Source: Acinetobacter pittii ATCC 19004 = CIP 70.29
Lineage (GTDB): Bacteria > Pseudomonadota > Gammaproteobacteria > Pseudomonadales > Moraxellaceae
Length of the DNA: 64,000 bases
Direction: 5' to 3'
Assembly (NCBI RefSeq): GCF_000369045.1
Contig: NZ_KB849796.1
Span: 381,529 to 445,528 of the forward strand
The notes under the pieces were generated by a model. The model was not told the origin of the DNA and did not search any database. It was given only the letters and a program-made list of their open reading frames with translations. A program made the translations under genes and the position numbers. Positions 1 to 10,176 of this stretch are shown here, in pieces. Every line of letters begins with the position of its first letter. The stretch's first letter is position 1.

Positions 1-558
1 TTGCTTGATTGGATGTTACCTGGAGGTGTAAGTGGTGTCGATTTATGTCGCCGCTTAAAACGCGATGAGAATTTAGCAGAAATTCCAGTGATTATGCTGA
101 CCGCTCGCGGAGAAGAAGACCATAAAGTACAAGGTCTTGATGCGGGTGCAGATGATTACATGACGAAGCCTTTCTCAACACGTGAACTGGTTTCACGTAT
201 TAAGGCAGTTCTGCGCCGCGCGAATGCATTAAGTGGTGAAAAAACAATTGATGCCAATGGTTTAATTCTTGATCCTGTAAGCCAGCGTGTTAGCTTTGGT
301 AACAGTATTTTAGATATGGGCCCAACTGAATATCGCTTACTTGCGTTTTTTATGACCCATCCAGAACGTGCCTATACGCGTGCCCAGTTGCTCGATCAGG
401 TATGGGGCGGTAATGTATATATTGAAGACCGCACTATCGATGTGCATATCCGTCGTTTACGTAAAGTGTTAGAACCTTTTGGTGTTGACCGATTTGTTCA
501 GACTGTACGTGGAACTGGCTACCGTTTCTCAACACGTGCAGATTTAGCCGCAGGTTAA
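1..558 (+). CDS. phoB: Phosphate regulon response regulator PhoB (5' end missing)
   Basis: This is the C-terminal part of an OmpR/PhoB-type DNA-binding response regulator; the gene begins upstream of the window. What is visible is the receiver domain from the phosphoacceptor Asp (in the LDWMLPGG block, residue 3 here) through the conserved Lys of TKPF (about residue 57), then a winged-helix domain (about residues 80-180) ending in the VRGTGYRF block typical of the family. Full-length PhoB is about 230 residues, so about 50 residues are missing. The TTG at position 1 is an internal Leu codon, not a start. It lies 9 bp before phoR, its sensor kinase, and the pair controls phosphate-starvation genes. 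LDWMLPGG matches PhoB better than other OmpR-family members. Confidence 0.93.
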   Translation: MLDWMLPGGVSGVDLCRRLKRDENLAEIPVIMLTARGEEDHKVQGLDAGADDYMTKPFSTRELVSRIKAVLRRANALSGEKTIDANGLILDPVSQRVSFGNSILDMGPTEYRLLAFFMTHPERAYTRAQLLDQVWGGNVYIEDRTIDVHIRRLRKVLEPFGVDRFVQTVRGTGYRFSTRADLAAG

Positions 559-567
559 CCAAGATTT

Positions 568-1926
568 ATGTATGAACCCTACCCCGTCCCTGAACAGGTA
601 CGTGAACAAAAGCTTTCTCGCTACAGTAGTTTATGGACGTTTGCCAAACAAGATTTACGGCTTTTATTATTTTTTCTAATTATTGCCGGTTTAGTCGGTT
701 TCGGTATTGGGTATTTCTGGAGCTGTATTTTTATCGCCTTCGTGGTGTTTTTTACACTCCAGTTGCGTTCTTTATATCTGGTCAATGACTGGATTGCGAA
801 TAAACCTTATGACGTTCCTCCAAACCTTAACGGGATTTGGGGGGCATTGTTATTTAATGTTTACCGTGCTCAGCGTCAGGAACGAATTGTTCAGGCCGAA
901 ATGGTCGGTTTAATTGACCGGGCTCAGTCTTCATTAGTTGCTCTTGCTGAAGCGGTTGTACTCATTGATGACCAACATCAAATCGAGTGGTGGAACCCTG
1001 CTGCCGAACGTTTGTTAGGAATCAGTCCTCTCGACCGTGGCCGCAACTTATTAACCATTTTACGTCAGCCTACTTTTATTGAATATTTTAACAATATTGA
1101 TCAGGCACCTGATGGGATTAAGCTGCATTCCAATTTTGATGATGACCGTTATGTACAGGTTAAGCTCACTCGATTTGGTGGAGAAAGTCGTTTATTGGTG
1201 GCTTACGATGTGACACGTATGCACAACCTTGAGCAAATGCGTAAAGACTTTGTCGACAATATTTCGCATGAACTTCGTACCCCATTAACCGTGCTCAGTG
1301 GTTATATCGAAACCTTTACCGATCAGGAAGATATTAGCCCACGCTGGAAACGTGCATTTGACCAGATGCAATCACAAACCAAACGTATGAATGCGTTGGT
1401 CAATGATTTACTACTGTTATCAAATTTAGAAAATAATAAGAAAATCGCAAAAAACCAGATTATTGAAATGCCGAGCTTAATGAATCAATTGTTTGATGAT
1501 GCTCAGGCCTACAATGCTGATTATGGACACACGCTCAATTTACATATTGATAGCCACTGTGACCTAATTGGTTCCGATATGGAAATTGCCAGCGCATTTA
1601 GTAATTTAATTACGAATGCTATCAAGTACACGCCAAAAGGTGGAACCATTACCATTGGCTGGCATGATGATGGCGAACATGCATACTTTAGTGTGCAAGA
1701 CACAGGCATCGGAATTAACCCTAAACATTTGCCACGACTGACTGAACGCTTCTATCGTGTTGATAGCGACCGTAGTCGTCAAACAGGTGGTACAGGTTTA
1801 GGCTTAGCGATTGTAAAACATGTGCTGATGCAACACGGCGCTTATTTAGATGTGCAGTCTAAAGAAAACGAAGGATCAACATTTACCGCAGTTTTTCCAA
1901 AAGAAAGACTATATAACATGACCTAA
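568..1926 (+). CDS. phoR: Phosphate regulon sensor histidine kinase PhoR
   Basis: Inner-membrane sensor kinase that phosphorylates PhoB when phosphate is scarce. Two hydrophobic segments lie near the N-terminus (about residues 31-50 and 52-66), followed by a PAS-like region (about 115-215). The HisKA dimerisation domain carries the phosphoacceptor His234 in the SHELRTPL block. The HATPase domain has the N box (NLITNAIKYT) and the G boxes (DTGIGI, GGTGLGLAI). At 452 residues it has the usual PhoR length. It begins just after phoB and is presumably cotranscribed with it. A hairpin terminator follows the stop. Confidence 0.94.
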   Translation: MYEPYPVPEQVREQKLSRYSSLWTFAKQDLRLLLFFLIIAGLVGFGIGYFWSCIFIAFVVFFTLQLRSLYLVNDWIANKPYDVPPNLNGIWGALLFNVYRAQRQERIVQAEMVGLIDRAQSSLVALAEAVVLIDDQHQIEWWNPAAERLLGISPLDRGRNLLTILRQPTFIEYFNNIDQAPDGIKLHSNFDDDRYVQVKLTRFGGESRLLVAYDVTRMHNLEQMRKDFVDNISHELRTPLTVLSGYIETFTDQEDISPRWKRAFDQMQSQTKRMNALVNDLLLLSNLENNKKIAKNQIIEMPSLMNQLFDDAQAYNADYGHTLNLHIDSHCDLIGSDMEIASAFSNLITNAIKYTPKGGTITIGWHDDGEHAYFSVQDTGIGINPKHLPRLTERFYRVDSDRSRQTGGTGLGLAIVKHVLMQHGAYLDVQSKENEGSTFTAVFPKERLYNMT

Positions 1927-1944
1927 AGTTGCCCTCTCACATTT

Positions 1945-1977
1945 AAAAAGCCGACTCATGAAAAGTCGGCTTTTTTG
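1945..1977 (+). terminator. Rho-independent terminator after phoR
   Basis: An 8-bp stem (AGCCGACT / AGTCGGCT) with a 7-nt loop is followed by a run of six T. An A-run on the left side means it could also serve the opposing gene that ends at 1994. Confidence 0.85.
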
Positions 1978-1993
1978 TATTATTTAAACCAAT

Positions 1994-3190
1994 TTACTTA
2001 GAATTCGAGCAATACGATTTTGTCTGATTTTTCTCTATGACATTTAAAAAGTGAGTGGCAAAAGTATTACTTTGACGCAGTGCATCACGGTGATCGCCAC
2101 CATCAATCGTTTGATAAATAGTTGGTTTTTTTAATTTACATAGCTGTTGGTAATAAGCAGATGTCCCTCTAGGGTCGACTAAATGATCTTTAGAGCCTTG
2201 AACAATCATTAACGGCACAGTCGGCACCATATTTTCAATGGACTGCTTTTTAAGATAAGCCAAAAGAGGTTTTAAGTCTGCGTTAGGGCGAAATATGCTA
2301 GAAGGAGACTTCTTCAAATCAGATTGAAGTTCAGATAAACAGCGACTACGTGCTTGAGTCAGCACAGTGTTCATTTCAGGACTTACCAGCTTTTCAGGAA
2401 TGATGCTTGGATCTGCTGCTTGCGCACCCAATAATACAATCGGGAAGAAAGCTGCCACACTTGGTTCTGGGTTTGGATTACTCTGCACATATTCTGCGAT
2501 GCCTTCATATTGATAGCCGCCTGGCGCAAGAGCAATTGCCCCTTTTAAATCTAATTCGGGCGCATCTTTTTGACCATAGGCAGACACTGCAATTGCCGCA
2601 GCCCCACCTTGACTGTGCCCCATCACCAACCACTGTTTATTAAAGCTCTTGGGCTTAAGCAAATGTAATGCACGCACTGCATCAACCACTGTATGCAGTT
2701 GGCTCTTTGCATTCATGTAAGGATGCCCACCTGGTGTACCTAAACCTTGATAATCAGGTGCAACAACCGCATAGCCTCGTGCAAGCCAACCATCTAACGC
2801 TTTTGAAGCAACTTCCTGATATGAATGAACTGGTCCACCGGCATAATCACCCGAAGGTGCACAAGTATCAGCAACCCCAGTCGTACCATGCGCCCAAGCA
2901 AGTATCGGCCAGCCATTTTTTGGTGGCGTTCCTTTTGGTAATAAAATAAAAGCCGATGCAACAATAGGTTCACCCTGAATACCTCGACTACGATAATTGA
3001 CCAACAAGCGCTGATCTGCATGAGGAAATAAATTCGTCACAGCTTGCTGTTCTAGCGACAATATTGAACCCGGTTTTTCGCTCACAATTTGCTTACCCAA
3101 ATCTGTAATTGGAGCAGCCATAGCAGAACCAGATGCCAAAAAAATACTGCTAAATAAAATTTTTAAAAAAGAATTACTTTTTCTAATCAA
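1994..3190 (-). CDS. Secreted alpha/beta-hydrolase, secretory lipase family
   Basis: Predicted exported esterase or lipase of 398 residues. A Sec signal peptide is evident: a basic start, a hydrophobic core, and an AMA-type cleavage site near residue 25. The nucleophile elbow is GHSQG with Ser193. A later QGSKDHLVDP segment offers the acid, and GGDHRDA near residue 370 offers the His. The overall pattern (AWAHGTTG, PDYQGLG) fits the secretory lipase family (LIP, PF03583), otherwise known from fungi and some Acinetobacter and actinobacteria. It is monocistronic; the 240 bp upstream are very AT-rich and hold nothing else I recognise. The substrate is unknown; a short- or medium-chain ester is an inference. 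Confidence 0.82.
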   Translation of the reverse strand: MIRKSNSFLKILFSSIFLASGSAMAAPITDLGKQIVSEKPGSILSLEQQAVTNLFPHADQRLLVNYRSRGIQGEPIVASAFILLPKGTPPKNGWPILAWAHGTTGVADTCAPSGDYAGGPVHSYQEVASKALDGWLARGYAVVAPDYQGLGTPGGHPYMNAKSQLHTVVDAVRALHLLKPKSFNKQWLVMGHSQGGAAAIAVSAYGQKDAPELDLKGAIALAPGGYQYEGIAEYVQSNPNPEPSVAAFFPIVLLGAQAADPSIIPEKLVSPEMNTVLTQARSRCLSELQSDLKKSPSSIFRPNADLKPLLAYLKKQSIENMVPTVPLMIVQGSKDHLVDPRGTSAYYQQLCKLKKPTIYQTIDGGDHRDALRQSNTFATHFLNVIEKNQTKSYCSNSK

Positions 3191-3431
3191 GGGATTACTC
3201 CTCTATTATTTAAATTACATCTAATTAAATAATTAATTTATAAAATATAAATTACCATAGAATCTTCTATATTTATATTCAACTCAAAATAATTTACATT
3301 TATATAGTCTCTTAAAATCTCATTAAATATATTTTAAAGAATATGTATTATAAATATCGTTGCAAAAATTAATCCAATTTCAATAATAAAAAATATATGC
3401 TGATATTTTCTTAATTACGATAGCGATTAAA

Positions 3432-4190
3432 ATGCCAAAACAAAAATTTATACCCTACCTGATTTTTCTTATTCTCGGTTCTCTATCCATCCATAGTTTT
3501 GCAGATGTACAAGTATATGGTCCGGGTGGGCCAGCACCCGCTATGAAAGAAGCCGCCAAACAATTCACCAATAAGACAGGAATAGCAGTTCATGTGACTT
3601 CTGGTCCTACTGCTCAATGGTCTGAAAAAGCGAAACTAGATGCAGATGTTATCTATAGTGGTTCCGAAGCCATGATGTCTGATTTCGAAAATACATTTTC
3701 TGAGCAAATTATAAAAGACTCGGTTGAACCTTTATATTTACGCCCCGCAGCGATTTTGGTGAGAAAAGGAAATCCTAAAAATATTAAAGGATTTAAAGAC
3801 CTCGCTAAATCTGGCGTTAAGGTTTTAGTTACACATGGTGCAGGTCAAGTTGGTATGTGGGAAGATATCGCTGGCAGAACTGGAAATATCCAATTAACAA
3901 AAGCTTTTCGAAAGAATATTGTTACCTATGCAGCCAACACAGGTATTGCCAAGAAAAACTGGGAAGAAAATAGCAGCTATGATGCTTGGTTAGTCTTTAA
4001 TATTTGGGGAATCAGTAACCCAGACGTTGGACAAATTATCCCTATCGAACCAGAGCTAGTTGTCTATCGTGACACAGGTGTAGCCTTGACTAAACATAGT
4101 TTAAAAGATGACGAGGCTAAACGTTTTGTAGATTTTCTATCTTCACAACAAGGCAATACTATTTTCAAAAAATATGGTTGGACTAAATAA
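3432..4190 (+). CDS. Periplasmic substrate-binding protein, AcfC-like
   Basis: A 252-residue type-2 periplasmic binding protein with a clear signal peptide (hydrophobic core about residues 8-22, cleavage near SFA). The mature N-terminus (VQVYGPGGPAPAMKEAAK) and the SGPTAQW stretch resemble the accessory colonisation factor AcfC and molybdate/sulfate-type binding proteins. There are no permease or ATPase genes beside it, so it may be an orphan binding protein or feed a transporter elsewhere. The oxyanion ligand is inferred from the family and not shown here. A strong hairpin follows the stop codon. Confidence 0.75.
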   Translation: MPKQKFIPYLIFLILGSLSIHSFADVQVYGPGGPAPAMKEAAKQFTNKTGIAVHVTSGPTAQWSEKAKLDADVIYSGSEAMMSDFENTFSEQIIKDSVEPLYLRPAAILVRKGNPKNIKGFKDLAKSGVKVLVTHGAGQVGMWEDIAGRTGNIQLTKAFRKNIVTYAANTGIAKKNWEENSSYDAWLVFNIWGISNPDVGQIIPIEPELVVYRDTGVALTKHSLKDDEAKRFVDFLSSQQGNTIFKKYGWTK

Positions 4191-4192
4191 TT

Positions 4193-4220
4193 AAAAAGGG
4201 AGCCAAGCTCCCTTTTATTT
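4193..4220 (+). terminator. Rho-independent terminator
   Basis: A stem of AAAAGGGAG and CTCCCTTTT around a 5-nt loop, followed by T-rich sequence, lies directly after the binding-protein gene. Confidence 0.85.
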
Positions 4221-4261
4221 TTTAAAATTATTCACTCTAGTTCACCTAGAATATATTCGTT

Positions 4262-4682
4262 TCAAATTAAATATACGCCTGCGGCATATAAAGTGCCTAG
4301 TACTAAACAAAAGGCTGAACTGATATACCAAAATAAATCACTATTTCCCACAAATTTTGATTTTAACCATGGAAAAGCAAAACCACGGATAAGAAAAACC
4401 GCTGCAACAAGCGACAGAATAATTTTGGTAAAAGGTAATATCTGTATTCCCTTTGCTGCAAAGAAGGCATATGTAGCACATACTGTTAGAATTAATCCCA
4501 CAGTTATAGCTGTAAAATTAGGATACCAGTGCCCTCTTTCGACCATCTGGACAATACTTTTACCAGCCCCTAAAAACCGAAAACTATTTGCTCCCCAGAA
4601 CACACAAAAAAAAATGAAGTAATGCGGCACAGAATGTTAATAGTGCAGCCAAATATAGTAGAACGTTAGGAAGTGATTGCAT
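4262..4682 (-). pseudogene. Small multi-pass membrane protein split by a poly-T frameshift
   Basis: The long open frame (122 codons from an internal ATG at 4630) encodes three or four hydrophobic segments. It lacks a natural start: its ATG has no ribosome-binding site and it begins mid-helix. One frame over, an ATG at 4682 opens a reading frame beginning MQSLPNVLLYLAALL, a good first membrane helix, which runs into a 9-base T-run (9 A on the + strand) and then stops at TAG. With eight T the two parts join smoothly (LLHFFCVFWGAN) into a protein of about 138 residues. The locus is therefore drawn as one broken gene. It could be a true mutation, a phase-variable tract, or a homopolymer sequencing error. 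Function unknown. Confidence 0.7.
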
Positions 4683-4812
4683 TAGATTTTATACTAATCA
4701 ATATATGTGAGATTTATTATACTTAATTATAAAATATATAAAACTTATAAATAGTTAAAATAAAATTAACTTGGTATTTAATATTTTAAATACCAAGCTT
4801 AGGTCATCTCAA

Positions 4813-6033
4813 TTATTTACTCTCAAACTCTTTAAAATCAGCTTTTCTGATTTTTGCATGAATACCTTTGGTTTTATCTACTACTTGTGAAACTTCAAAA
4901 TCAGTCGCGGCACTTAAATAGGCATACGCTGTCGCTTCATCAATACCGTATTCTTGGTTTAAGAAACGAATGGCTTCACGTGTAGACTTTTTCATCGCTT
5001 CATCAAGATCTTCATCAAGTCCCGGTGTAATCCAAAACTCAGCATTTTCAGCTAAAGGTTGTTTTAGCTCTTTGCCCGGTATTTTGTCCTTACCTGCTTT
5101 GAGTAAGGTAAATTTCAGTGTGGCGCGGGCTGAAGCTTCTAGTGCCGTTAATGCCACTTCCCCATCGCCTTGCGCGAAATGACTATCACCCGTATAGAAT
5201 AATGCACCTTTAACCTGAACAGGATAATACGCAGTTGAACCTGCACCTAGTTCATTAATATCAATATTTCCGCCATACATTGCAGGGGGTACGGAGTGAA
5301 CAGGCTCAGACGTATTGGCTGCTACCCCCATAATTCCCATAAAAGGATAGAGCGGAAAACGTATTGATTTACCAGATTCTGTTTTTAATACACCTTCGTA
5401 TTCACCTTTAGCATTTTTTTCGATTGGGGTGAAAATCGATACATTTCCATAACGTTCAGGATGCTCAGCCGATGCATTTTCTTGCTTTACTTTTTTAGGA
5501 AACTCTCCTACTAAAGCACCTTTACCATGTCGATTTGAAATCACACCATAAGGAACACGTGGCTCAACTTTAAGTACTTCAACTTTTAGAATATCACCGG
5601 GCTGTGCGCCTTCAATTGCAACAGGGCCTGTCACAATATGCGGCCCATCTTTATGAAAATCATGCTTTAAATTTGACTGCGTAATTGTTTTTGCATCTTC
5701 CAATATTTGATTAGAATTTACACCCTTCGATTTAAAAAACTTTTCAGCATTACGCCCTTGGTCTTCAAGCAAACCTTCATGAGAAACCGTATCAAATGTT
5801 ACGACACTACCCGACGGAACAGTAAGCACGGGTTTAGCATCTCGATTTGGTAAATAGCCCCATGTAATGGTATTTAAAGTAGAGGGAACATAATAATTAC
5901 CTTTATATTCGCCACTTTGAAGTTGAGTAGGCTGTTTTGAAATTTGATTTAAAACTTTAAAATCATCTGCATGGGTGAGTGAAATACAAAGTACAGATAA
6001 AACCGAAGCTGTCAGGCGTTTAACTTTTAACAT
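4813..6033 (-). CDS. Exported acetamidase/formamidase family protein
   Basis: A 406-residue amidase of the FmdA/AmdA family (PF03069). Features include a Sec-type signal peptide (about residues 1-22, ending near THA), PSGSVVTFDTVSHEG, the GPVAIEGAQPGD block, the GGNIDINELGAGST block and GDSHFAQGDGEVALTALE. The last three are the metal- and substrate-binding segments of the family. Most characterised members are cytoplasmic and hydrolyse formamide or acetamide; the signal peptide places this one in the periplasm, which is less usual. It is monocistronic, and the amide substrate is unknown. Confidence 0.85.
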   Translation of the reverse strand: MLKVKRLTASVLSVLCISLTHADDFKVLNQISKQPTQLQSGEYKGNYYVPSTLNTITWGYLPNRDAKPVLTVPSGSVVTFDTVSHEGLLEDQGRNAEKFFKSKGVNSNQILEDAKTITQSNLKHDFHKDGPHIVTGPVAIEGAQPGDILKVEVLKVEPRVPYGVISNRHGKGALVGEFPKKVKQENASAEHPERYGNVSIFTPIEKNAKGEYEGVLKTESGKSIRFPLYPFMGIMGVAANTSEPVHSVPPAMYGGNIDINELGAGSTAYYPVQVKGALFYTGDSHFAQGDGEVALTALEASARATLKFTLLKAGKDKIPGKELKQPLAENAEFWITPGLDEDLDEAMKKSTREAIRFLNQEYGIDEATAYAYLSAATDFEVSQVVDKTKGIHAKIRKADFKEFESK

Positions 6034-6400
6034 GATTTCAGAACCTAAAAAATATGAAAGTTACAGTAAAGTCCTGAACAAGTAGCAAGCATTGTGCCAA
6101 GGCTAAAGTTGTGTAATATCTAAAAAGCGCTTCATGCTTATAAAAAAACTAAATAAATTTTTTAGATTTAATAACTTATCTTCAAATAAAATTAAAACCT
6201 CGACTTAAGTCTAACTTAAATATTTCATTCTATTTTTATTTATTAATTTTCAATCATATTAATATTTTTGCTCTTTTCAGATACATATTTATAGACTAGC
6301 TTATATAACGTACTCATTTAGATCACTTAATAATAATTATATTTCTATATAATATAAATCCAAACATAATTATATATTTTACTTTTATATAATTTAAATC
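6034..6400. other. AT-rich gene-free spacer
   Basis: About 370 bases between the amidase start and the psd terminator. It is extremely AT-rich with many short A/T runs and no open frame with a credible start. The amidase promoter should lie at its left edge. I see no further structure. Confidence 0.6.
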
Positions 6401-6433
6401 AAAAAAACCCTGAATAATTAAAGTCAGGGTTTA
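6401..6433 (-). terminator. Terminator of the sulfurtransferase-psd operon
   Basis: A 9-bp stem (AAACCCTGA / TCAGGGTTT) ends, on the minus strand, in a run of seven T. It lies just past the psd stop. Confidence 0.85.
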
Positions 6434-6460
6434 CTTGTTTTTAGGAGGCAATATAACGGA

Positions 6461-7312
6461 CTAAATGGTATGTCCCATGCGCTCGCCCATTACAACTACA
6501 GACTCAGCTTTAAAACGTTGTTCCCATTCGATCTTATCTTTTTCAAATAAAATAACGGCTGTAGAACCTAAATAAAAACGTCCAAGCTCAGCACCTTTCT
6601 CTAGCTTTAACTGATGATGTTGCAATTCAATACGGCCTGAAGGTTTTACCTTGCCTGTTGCCACAGTTTCAATACCAGCAACAATCATCGCACCCACTAG
6701 AACAACAGCCATACGGCCAAGTTCAGTATCGAACAAACACACCATACGTTCATTACGAGCAAATAATCCAGGTACATTTTCAGCAGTGACCTGATTTACC
6801 GAAAATAGCTCGCCTGGCACATATAATGTTTCTGTTAATGTCCCTGCAAATGGCATATGAACACGATGGTAATCACGCGGTGATAAATAAACTGTCGCGA
6901 ACTCACCGTCTTGGAATGGTTGAGCAAGTTGTGGATCGCCAATTAATTTCTCTACAGAGAAACTTTGACCTTTTGCTTGAAAGACTTCACCCGCAGTGAT
7001 CTTACCAATTTGGGAAATTGCGCCATCTGCTGGGGACACGATGCTATCTGCATTTTCATCAATCAGACGTACACCTTCTTTTAATGCACGGGTAAAAAAG
7101 TCATTAAAAGATTTATATTTCAGTGCATTGCCTTGTTCAGCAATCGATAAATCAATCCCATATTTAGCTTTAAACGCATGAATAACAGCGTTTTTCACAA
7201 CTGGATTTTCACTCGCAGCAACTTTACCTACCACACGGCTCAATTGATGCTGTGGTACAAGGTTTTGTGCCTTAATAAATAATTCTTTTTTTAATCGAGA
7301 TGTGAAACTCAC
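6461..7312 (-). CDS. psd: Phosphatidylserine decarboxylase proenzyme
   Basis: Membrane-associated enzyme that decarboxylates phosphatidylserine to phosphatidylethanolamine. The 283-residue proenzyme shows SPADGAI (about 93-99), the DYHRVHMP block (148-155) and the LGST self-cleavage site, where cleavage between Gly249 and Ser250 creates the pyruvoyl group. Its ATG overlaps the stop of the upstream sulfurtransferase gene by 4 bp (ATGA), so the two are translationally coupled. Confidence 0.96.
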   Translation of the reverse strand: MSFTSRLKKELFIKAQNLVPQHQLSRVVGKVAASENPVVKNAVIHAFKAKYGIDLSIAEQGNALKYKSFNDFFTRALKEGVRLIDENADSIVSPADGAISQIGKITAGEVFQAKGQSFSVEKLIGDPQLAQPFQDGEFATVYLSPRDYHRVHMPFAGTLTETLYVPGELFSVNQVTAENVPGLFARNERMVCLFDTELGRMAVVLVGAMIVAGIETVATGKVKPSGRIELQHHQLKLEKGAELGRFYLGSTAVILFEKDKIEWEQRFKAESVVVMGERMGHTI

Positions 7313-8163
7313 GACGGTGATTCTCCAGTAATAATAGGACTATCGAGGCGATTGCCCCATTCACTCCACGCACCATCATAGGCTTTTGCTTCCCAGCCCA
7401 AGAGTTTAGCCAGAATATAGGCCAAACCGGAACGGTGATGTGACTGGCAGTACACAACTACAGGTTGTTGTAAATCGAACCCAAGTTGTTCAAGGCGCTG
7501 CCGCGTGCGTTCAAGCGGATGCAATTTTAGATGATTTTGACGATTAAGTGCAGTACTCCATTCAAAATGGAGAGCATTTGGAATGTGACCGCCGCGTCGC
7601 GCTGCTAAACGGACACCACTATATTCATCGCTCGTCCGGCAATCCCACAGTTGCACACTTTCTTGCTCAACTTGTTTGCGTAGCTCTTCATAGTTCACAC
7701 GGAACTGAGCGGCATGTGATAAATCAATTTGAATTAAGTCTGTAACAGGAGAAACTTTTTCGACTTCTGCTGTAGTGGGTAAGCCTGCACCTAACCATGC
7801 ATGGATACCCCCGTTAATTAAACTGGTACGGGTAAATCCTAGGCAATGCAAATTCCAGATTAAACGCCCAGCCCATGCCCCACCTTCATCGTCATAGACC
7901 ACAACATGATGATTAGGTGAAATATTCAATTTTTCAATCAGTGCTTGCAAACCCGCTTCATCCGGCAAAACACCAGTGGCTTCTTCTTGTTGAGCCACTA
8001 ACCATTTAGGCTGTAAATGAATGGCATGTGGAATATGGAGTTGTTCATAAACCGATGCACGGCTCAAATCTATAATGCGAATATATTCATTACCTAAATA
8101 AGGCACTAATTCTTCTGCTTCTATTAATAAATCGAGTTTAAAATCAGGGAGTGTCATCGTCAT
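7309..8163 (-). CDS. Two-domain rhodanese-type sulfurtransferase
   Basis: A 284-residue protein with two rhodanese domains. The N-terminal one (about 1-130) is non-catalytic. The C-terminal one carries the active loop starting at Cys239 (YCQSHHRSG). The family transfers sulfur from thiosulfate or 3-mercaptopyruvate to an acceptor. The loop is neither the CRKGVT of thiosulfate sulfurtransferase nor the CGSGVT of SseA, so the donor cannot be named. It is the first gene of the pair with psd, an arrangement seen in related gammaproteobacteria. Confidence 0.88.
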   Translation of the reverse strand: MTMTLPDFKLDLLIEAEELVPYLGNEYIRIIDLSRASVYEQLHIPHAIHLQPKWLVAQQEEATGVLPDEAGLQALIEKLNISPNHHVVVYDDEGGAWAGRLIWNLHCLGFTRTSLINGGIHAWLGAGLPTTAEVEKVSPVTDLIQIDLSHAAQFRVNYEELRKQVEQESVQLWDCRTSDEYSGVRLAARRGGHIPNALHFEWSTALNRQNHLKLHPLERTRQRLEQLGFDLQQPVVVYCQSHHRSGLAYILAKLLGWEAKAYDGAWSEWGNRLDSPIITGESPS

Positions 8164-8305
8164 GGTTTCTTTTTATACCAGCTTATTTTCAATCTTAGCA
8201 TAAGCATATATCTAACAAACTCTGATTTTCTGCTACGCTTTAGCAGAAAATCAGATATCAGCATTCTCACTTTTAAGAATAAAAAATAGCGAGACCACTT
8301 TTTAC

Positions 8306-9520
8306 TTAAACCACTTCTTCAAGTTCTTCGATTTCAAAAACCTGACGCAAATAGGCCAAGAAAGTATCGTTGTCAGTCATGGTTTTACCCGGACTATCAG
8401 AGATCTTCGCAACTGACTGACCATTACATTCAACCAGTTTCAACACAATATTCAGTGGCTTTTGCCCCATATCGTTGGTTAGGTTAGTACCAATACCGAA
8501 ACTCACCTGAAAACGATCTTTAAAGTATTGATGCAACTCCCATGCCTTTGGCAAATTAAGGCCATCGCTAAAGGTCAGCATTTTGGTTTTGGTATCAATT
8601 TTTAATTTACGGTAATGTGCATACGCCTTATCACCCCATTCATACGGGTCGCCACTGTCATGACGTAAACCATCAAATAGTTTGGCAAAATACAGGTCAA
8701 AGTCGCGTAAGAAAGCGTCCATCCCTACCACATCGGTTAGGGCGATTCCTAAATCTCCACGGTACTCTTGTACCCACGTCTCTAAAGCAGCTTTTTGGAA
8801 ATCACGCAAACGTACATCAAGTGCCTGAAACGCTTGTAGGAATTCATGTGCCATGGTCCCGATCGGTGTAATGTTAAGCTCTTTAGCCAGCAACACATTA
8901 CTTGTACCCCGGAACACATTTGGTACAGTTTTATGAAATGCCGCTACGACATGTTTTTGCCAAGCAAAGCTATAACGACGACGTGTACCGAAATCAGAAA
9001 CTAAAAACGGTGGATCGTTTGGCTGTTGAGATTTTTCATATTGCTGAATCAAATCGAGCTTTGCTTGTAAACGGCGTTCGCCTTCGGCCCAAACTTGATC
9101 TGTTTTGATACGGCTAAAATACAACTCGTTTACAATGGCTAGGACAAAAATCTCGAACATCATCGCCTGAACCATCGGTCCTTCAATATGAATATCTAAA
9201 CGACCTTCGGCATCAATACTAGCCTGAATAAAACGACGTTTGAGTTGGAATAATTCTAAGTAATCGACAAAGTCGCTTTTAATAAATCGTAATTTTCTTA
9301 AATATTGTAGCTCGTCTTCTTTATATTTGAGATTACATAAATGGTCGAGTTGCTCGTTTAAGTCATCCAAAATATCCACTAATGGATAGACTGTATCTTC
9401 TAAGTTTCTGCAACGAAAATGATAGACACTATGCGTTTGTGGGAATTTATGCAGAACCACTTGTAGCATCGTAAATTTGTACAAGTCTGTATCTAGTAAA
9501 GAATGGATAATTGGAGACAT
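8306..9520 (-). CDS. pncB: Nicotinate phosphoribosyltransferase
   Basis: Converts nicotinate and PRPP to nicotinate mononucleotide in NAD salvage. Family blocks include the N-terminal [20 protein letters not shown], the GTSNV and [10 protein letters not shown] stretches, [17 protein letters not shown] and the phosphate-binding [10 protein letters not shown]. The length, about 404 residues, is standard. The ATG at 9520 is preferred; a TTG two codons upstream is possible. pncA, which supplies nicotinate, is at 49341-49985. Confidence 0.96.
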   Translation of the reverse strand: MSPIIHSLLDTDLYKFTMLQVVLHKFPQTHSVYHFRCRNLEDTVYPLVDILDDLNEQLDHLCNLKYKEDELQYLRKLRFIKSDFVDYLELFQLKRRFIQASIDAEGRLDIHIEGPMVQAMMFEIFVLAIVNELYFSRIKTDQVWAEGERRLQAKLDLIQQYEKSQQPNDPPFLVSDFGTRRRYSFAWQKHVVAAFHKTVPNVFRGTSNVLLAKELNITPIGTMAHEFLQAFQALDVRLRDFQKAALETWVQEYRGDLGIALTDVVGMDAFLRDFDLYFAKLFDGLRHDSGDPYEWGDKAYAHYRKLKIDTKTKMLTFSDGLNLPKAWELHQYFKDRFQVSFGIGTNLTNDMGQKPLNIVLKLVECNGQSVAKISDSPGKTMTDNDTFLAYLRQVFEIEELEEVV

Positions 9521-9688
9521 AGTCAATGATTATTCGCTTGCTTCTTAGCATTAAAGCATATTTTTATGGATGAATTACGAGGTTTTATACCATTGTTGCA
9601 GTTCCATGAAATTTCCTTTTAAAAATCATTTAATTTAAATTCTGCTAAACTACGTTAATTCAATTAATTATAGAAATTTGCTTTAACT

Positions 9689-10132
9689 ATGCGCGCTTTA
9701 ATACAACGAGTTCTTGAAGCCAAAGTAGTCGTAGATGGTGAAACTACAGGCGAAATCCAACACGGCCTTCTGGTGTTTTTAGGCATTGGCAGAGATGATA
9801 CTTTAGCTATTGGCCAAAAGCTTATTGATAAGATTTTGAAATATCGAATTTTTGATGATGAACAAGGCAAAATGGGCTGGAACGTGTCTCAAGCAAATGG
9901 TGGAATCTTGCTTGTGTCACAATTTACCTTGATGGCACAAACACAAAAAGGTCTGCGTCCAGACTTTGGCCCAGCAATGCCACCTAGCGACGCAAAAGCG
10001 TTATATGAACAATTGGTTGAATATACACATTCTCAATTTGAGAAAGTTCAAACTGGAATTTTTGCAGCTGATATGAAAGTTCATTTGATTAATGATGGTC
10101 CGGTGACATTCAATCTAGAAGTCGAAGCATAA
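9689..10132 (+). CDS. dtd: D-aminoacyl-tRNA deacylase
   Basis: A 147-residue cytoplasmic proofreading enzyme that removes D-amino acids (and glycine mischarged on tRNA-Ala) from tRNA. Starts MRALIQRV and contains the catalytic SQFTLMA block (about residues 76-82) and the GPVTF motif near the C-terminus (the cross-subunit Gly-Pro). Monocistronic, with a strong hairpin after the stop. Confidence 0.97.
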   Translation: MRALIQRVLEAKVVVDGETTGEIQHGLLVFLGIGRDDTLAIGQKLIDKILKYRIFDDEQGKMGWNVSQANGGILLVSQFTLMAQTQKGLRPDFGPAMPPSDAKALYEQLVEYTHSQFEKVQTGIFAADMKVHLINDGPVTFNLEVEA

Positions 10133-10137
10133 ATATA

Positions 10138-10167
10138 AAAAAACTCCCAAAATGGGAGTTTTTTTAT
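10138..10167. terminator. Bidirectional terminator between dtd and the SCP2 gene
   Basis: AAAACTCCCA and TGGGAGTTTT pair around a three-base loop, with A and T runs on both sides. It can serve dtd (+) and the converging SCP2-type gene (-). Confidence 0.85.
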
Positions 10168-10176
10168 ATTTGGATA

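Noticed and set aside
2407..2949. Plus-strand open frames opposite the lipase gene
   Set aside because: Shadow frames of the minus-strand lipase, rich in His, Gln and Pro; no start signals.
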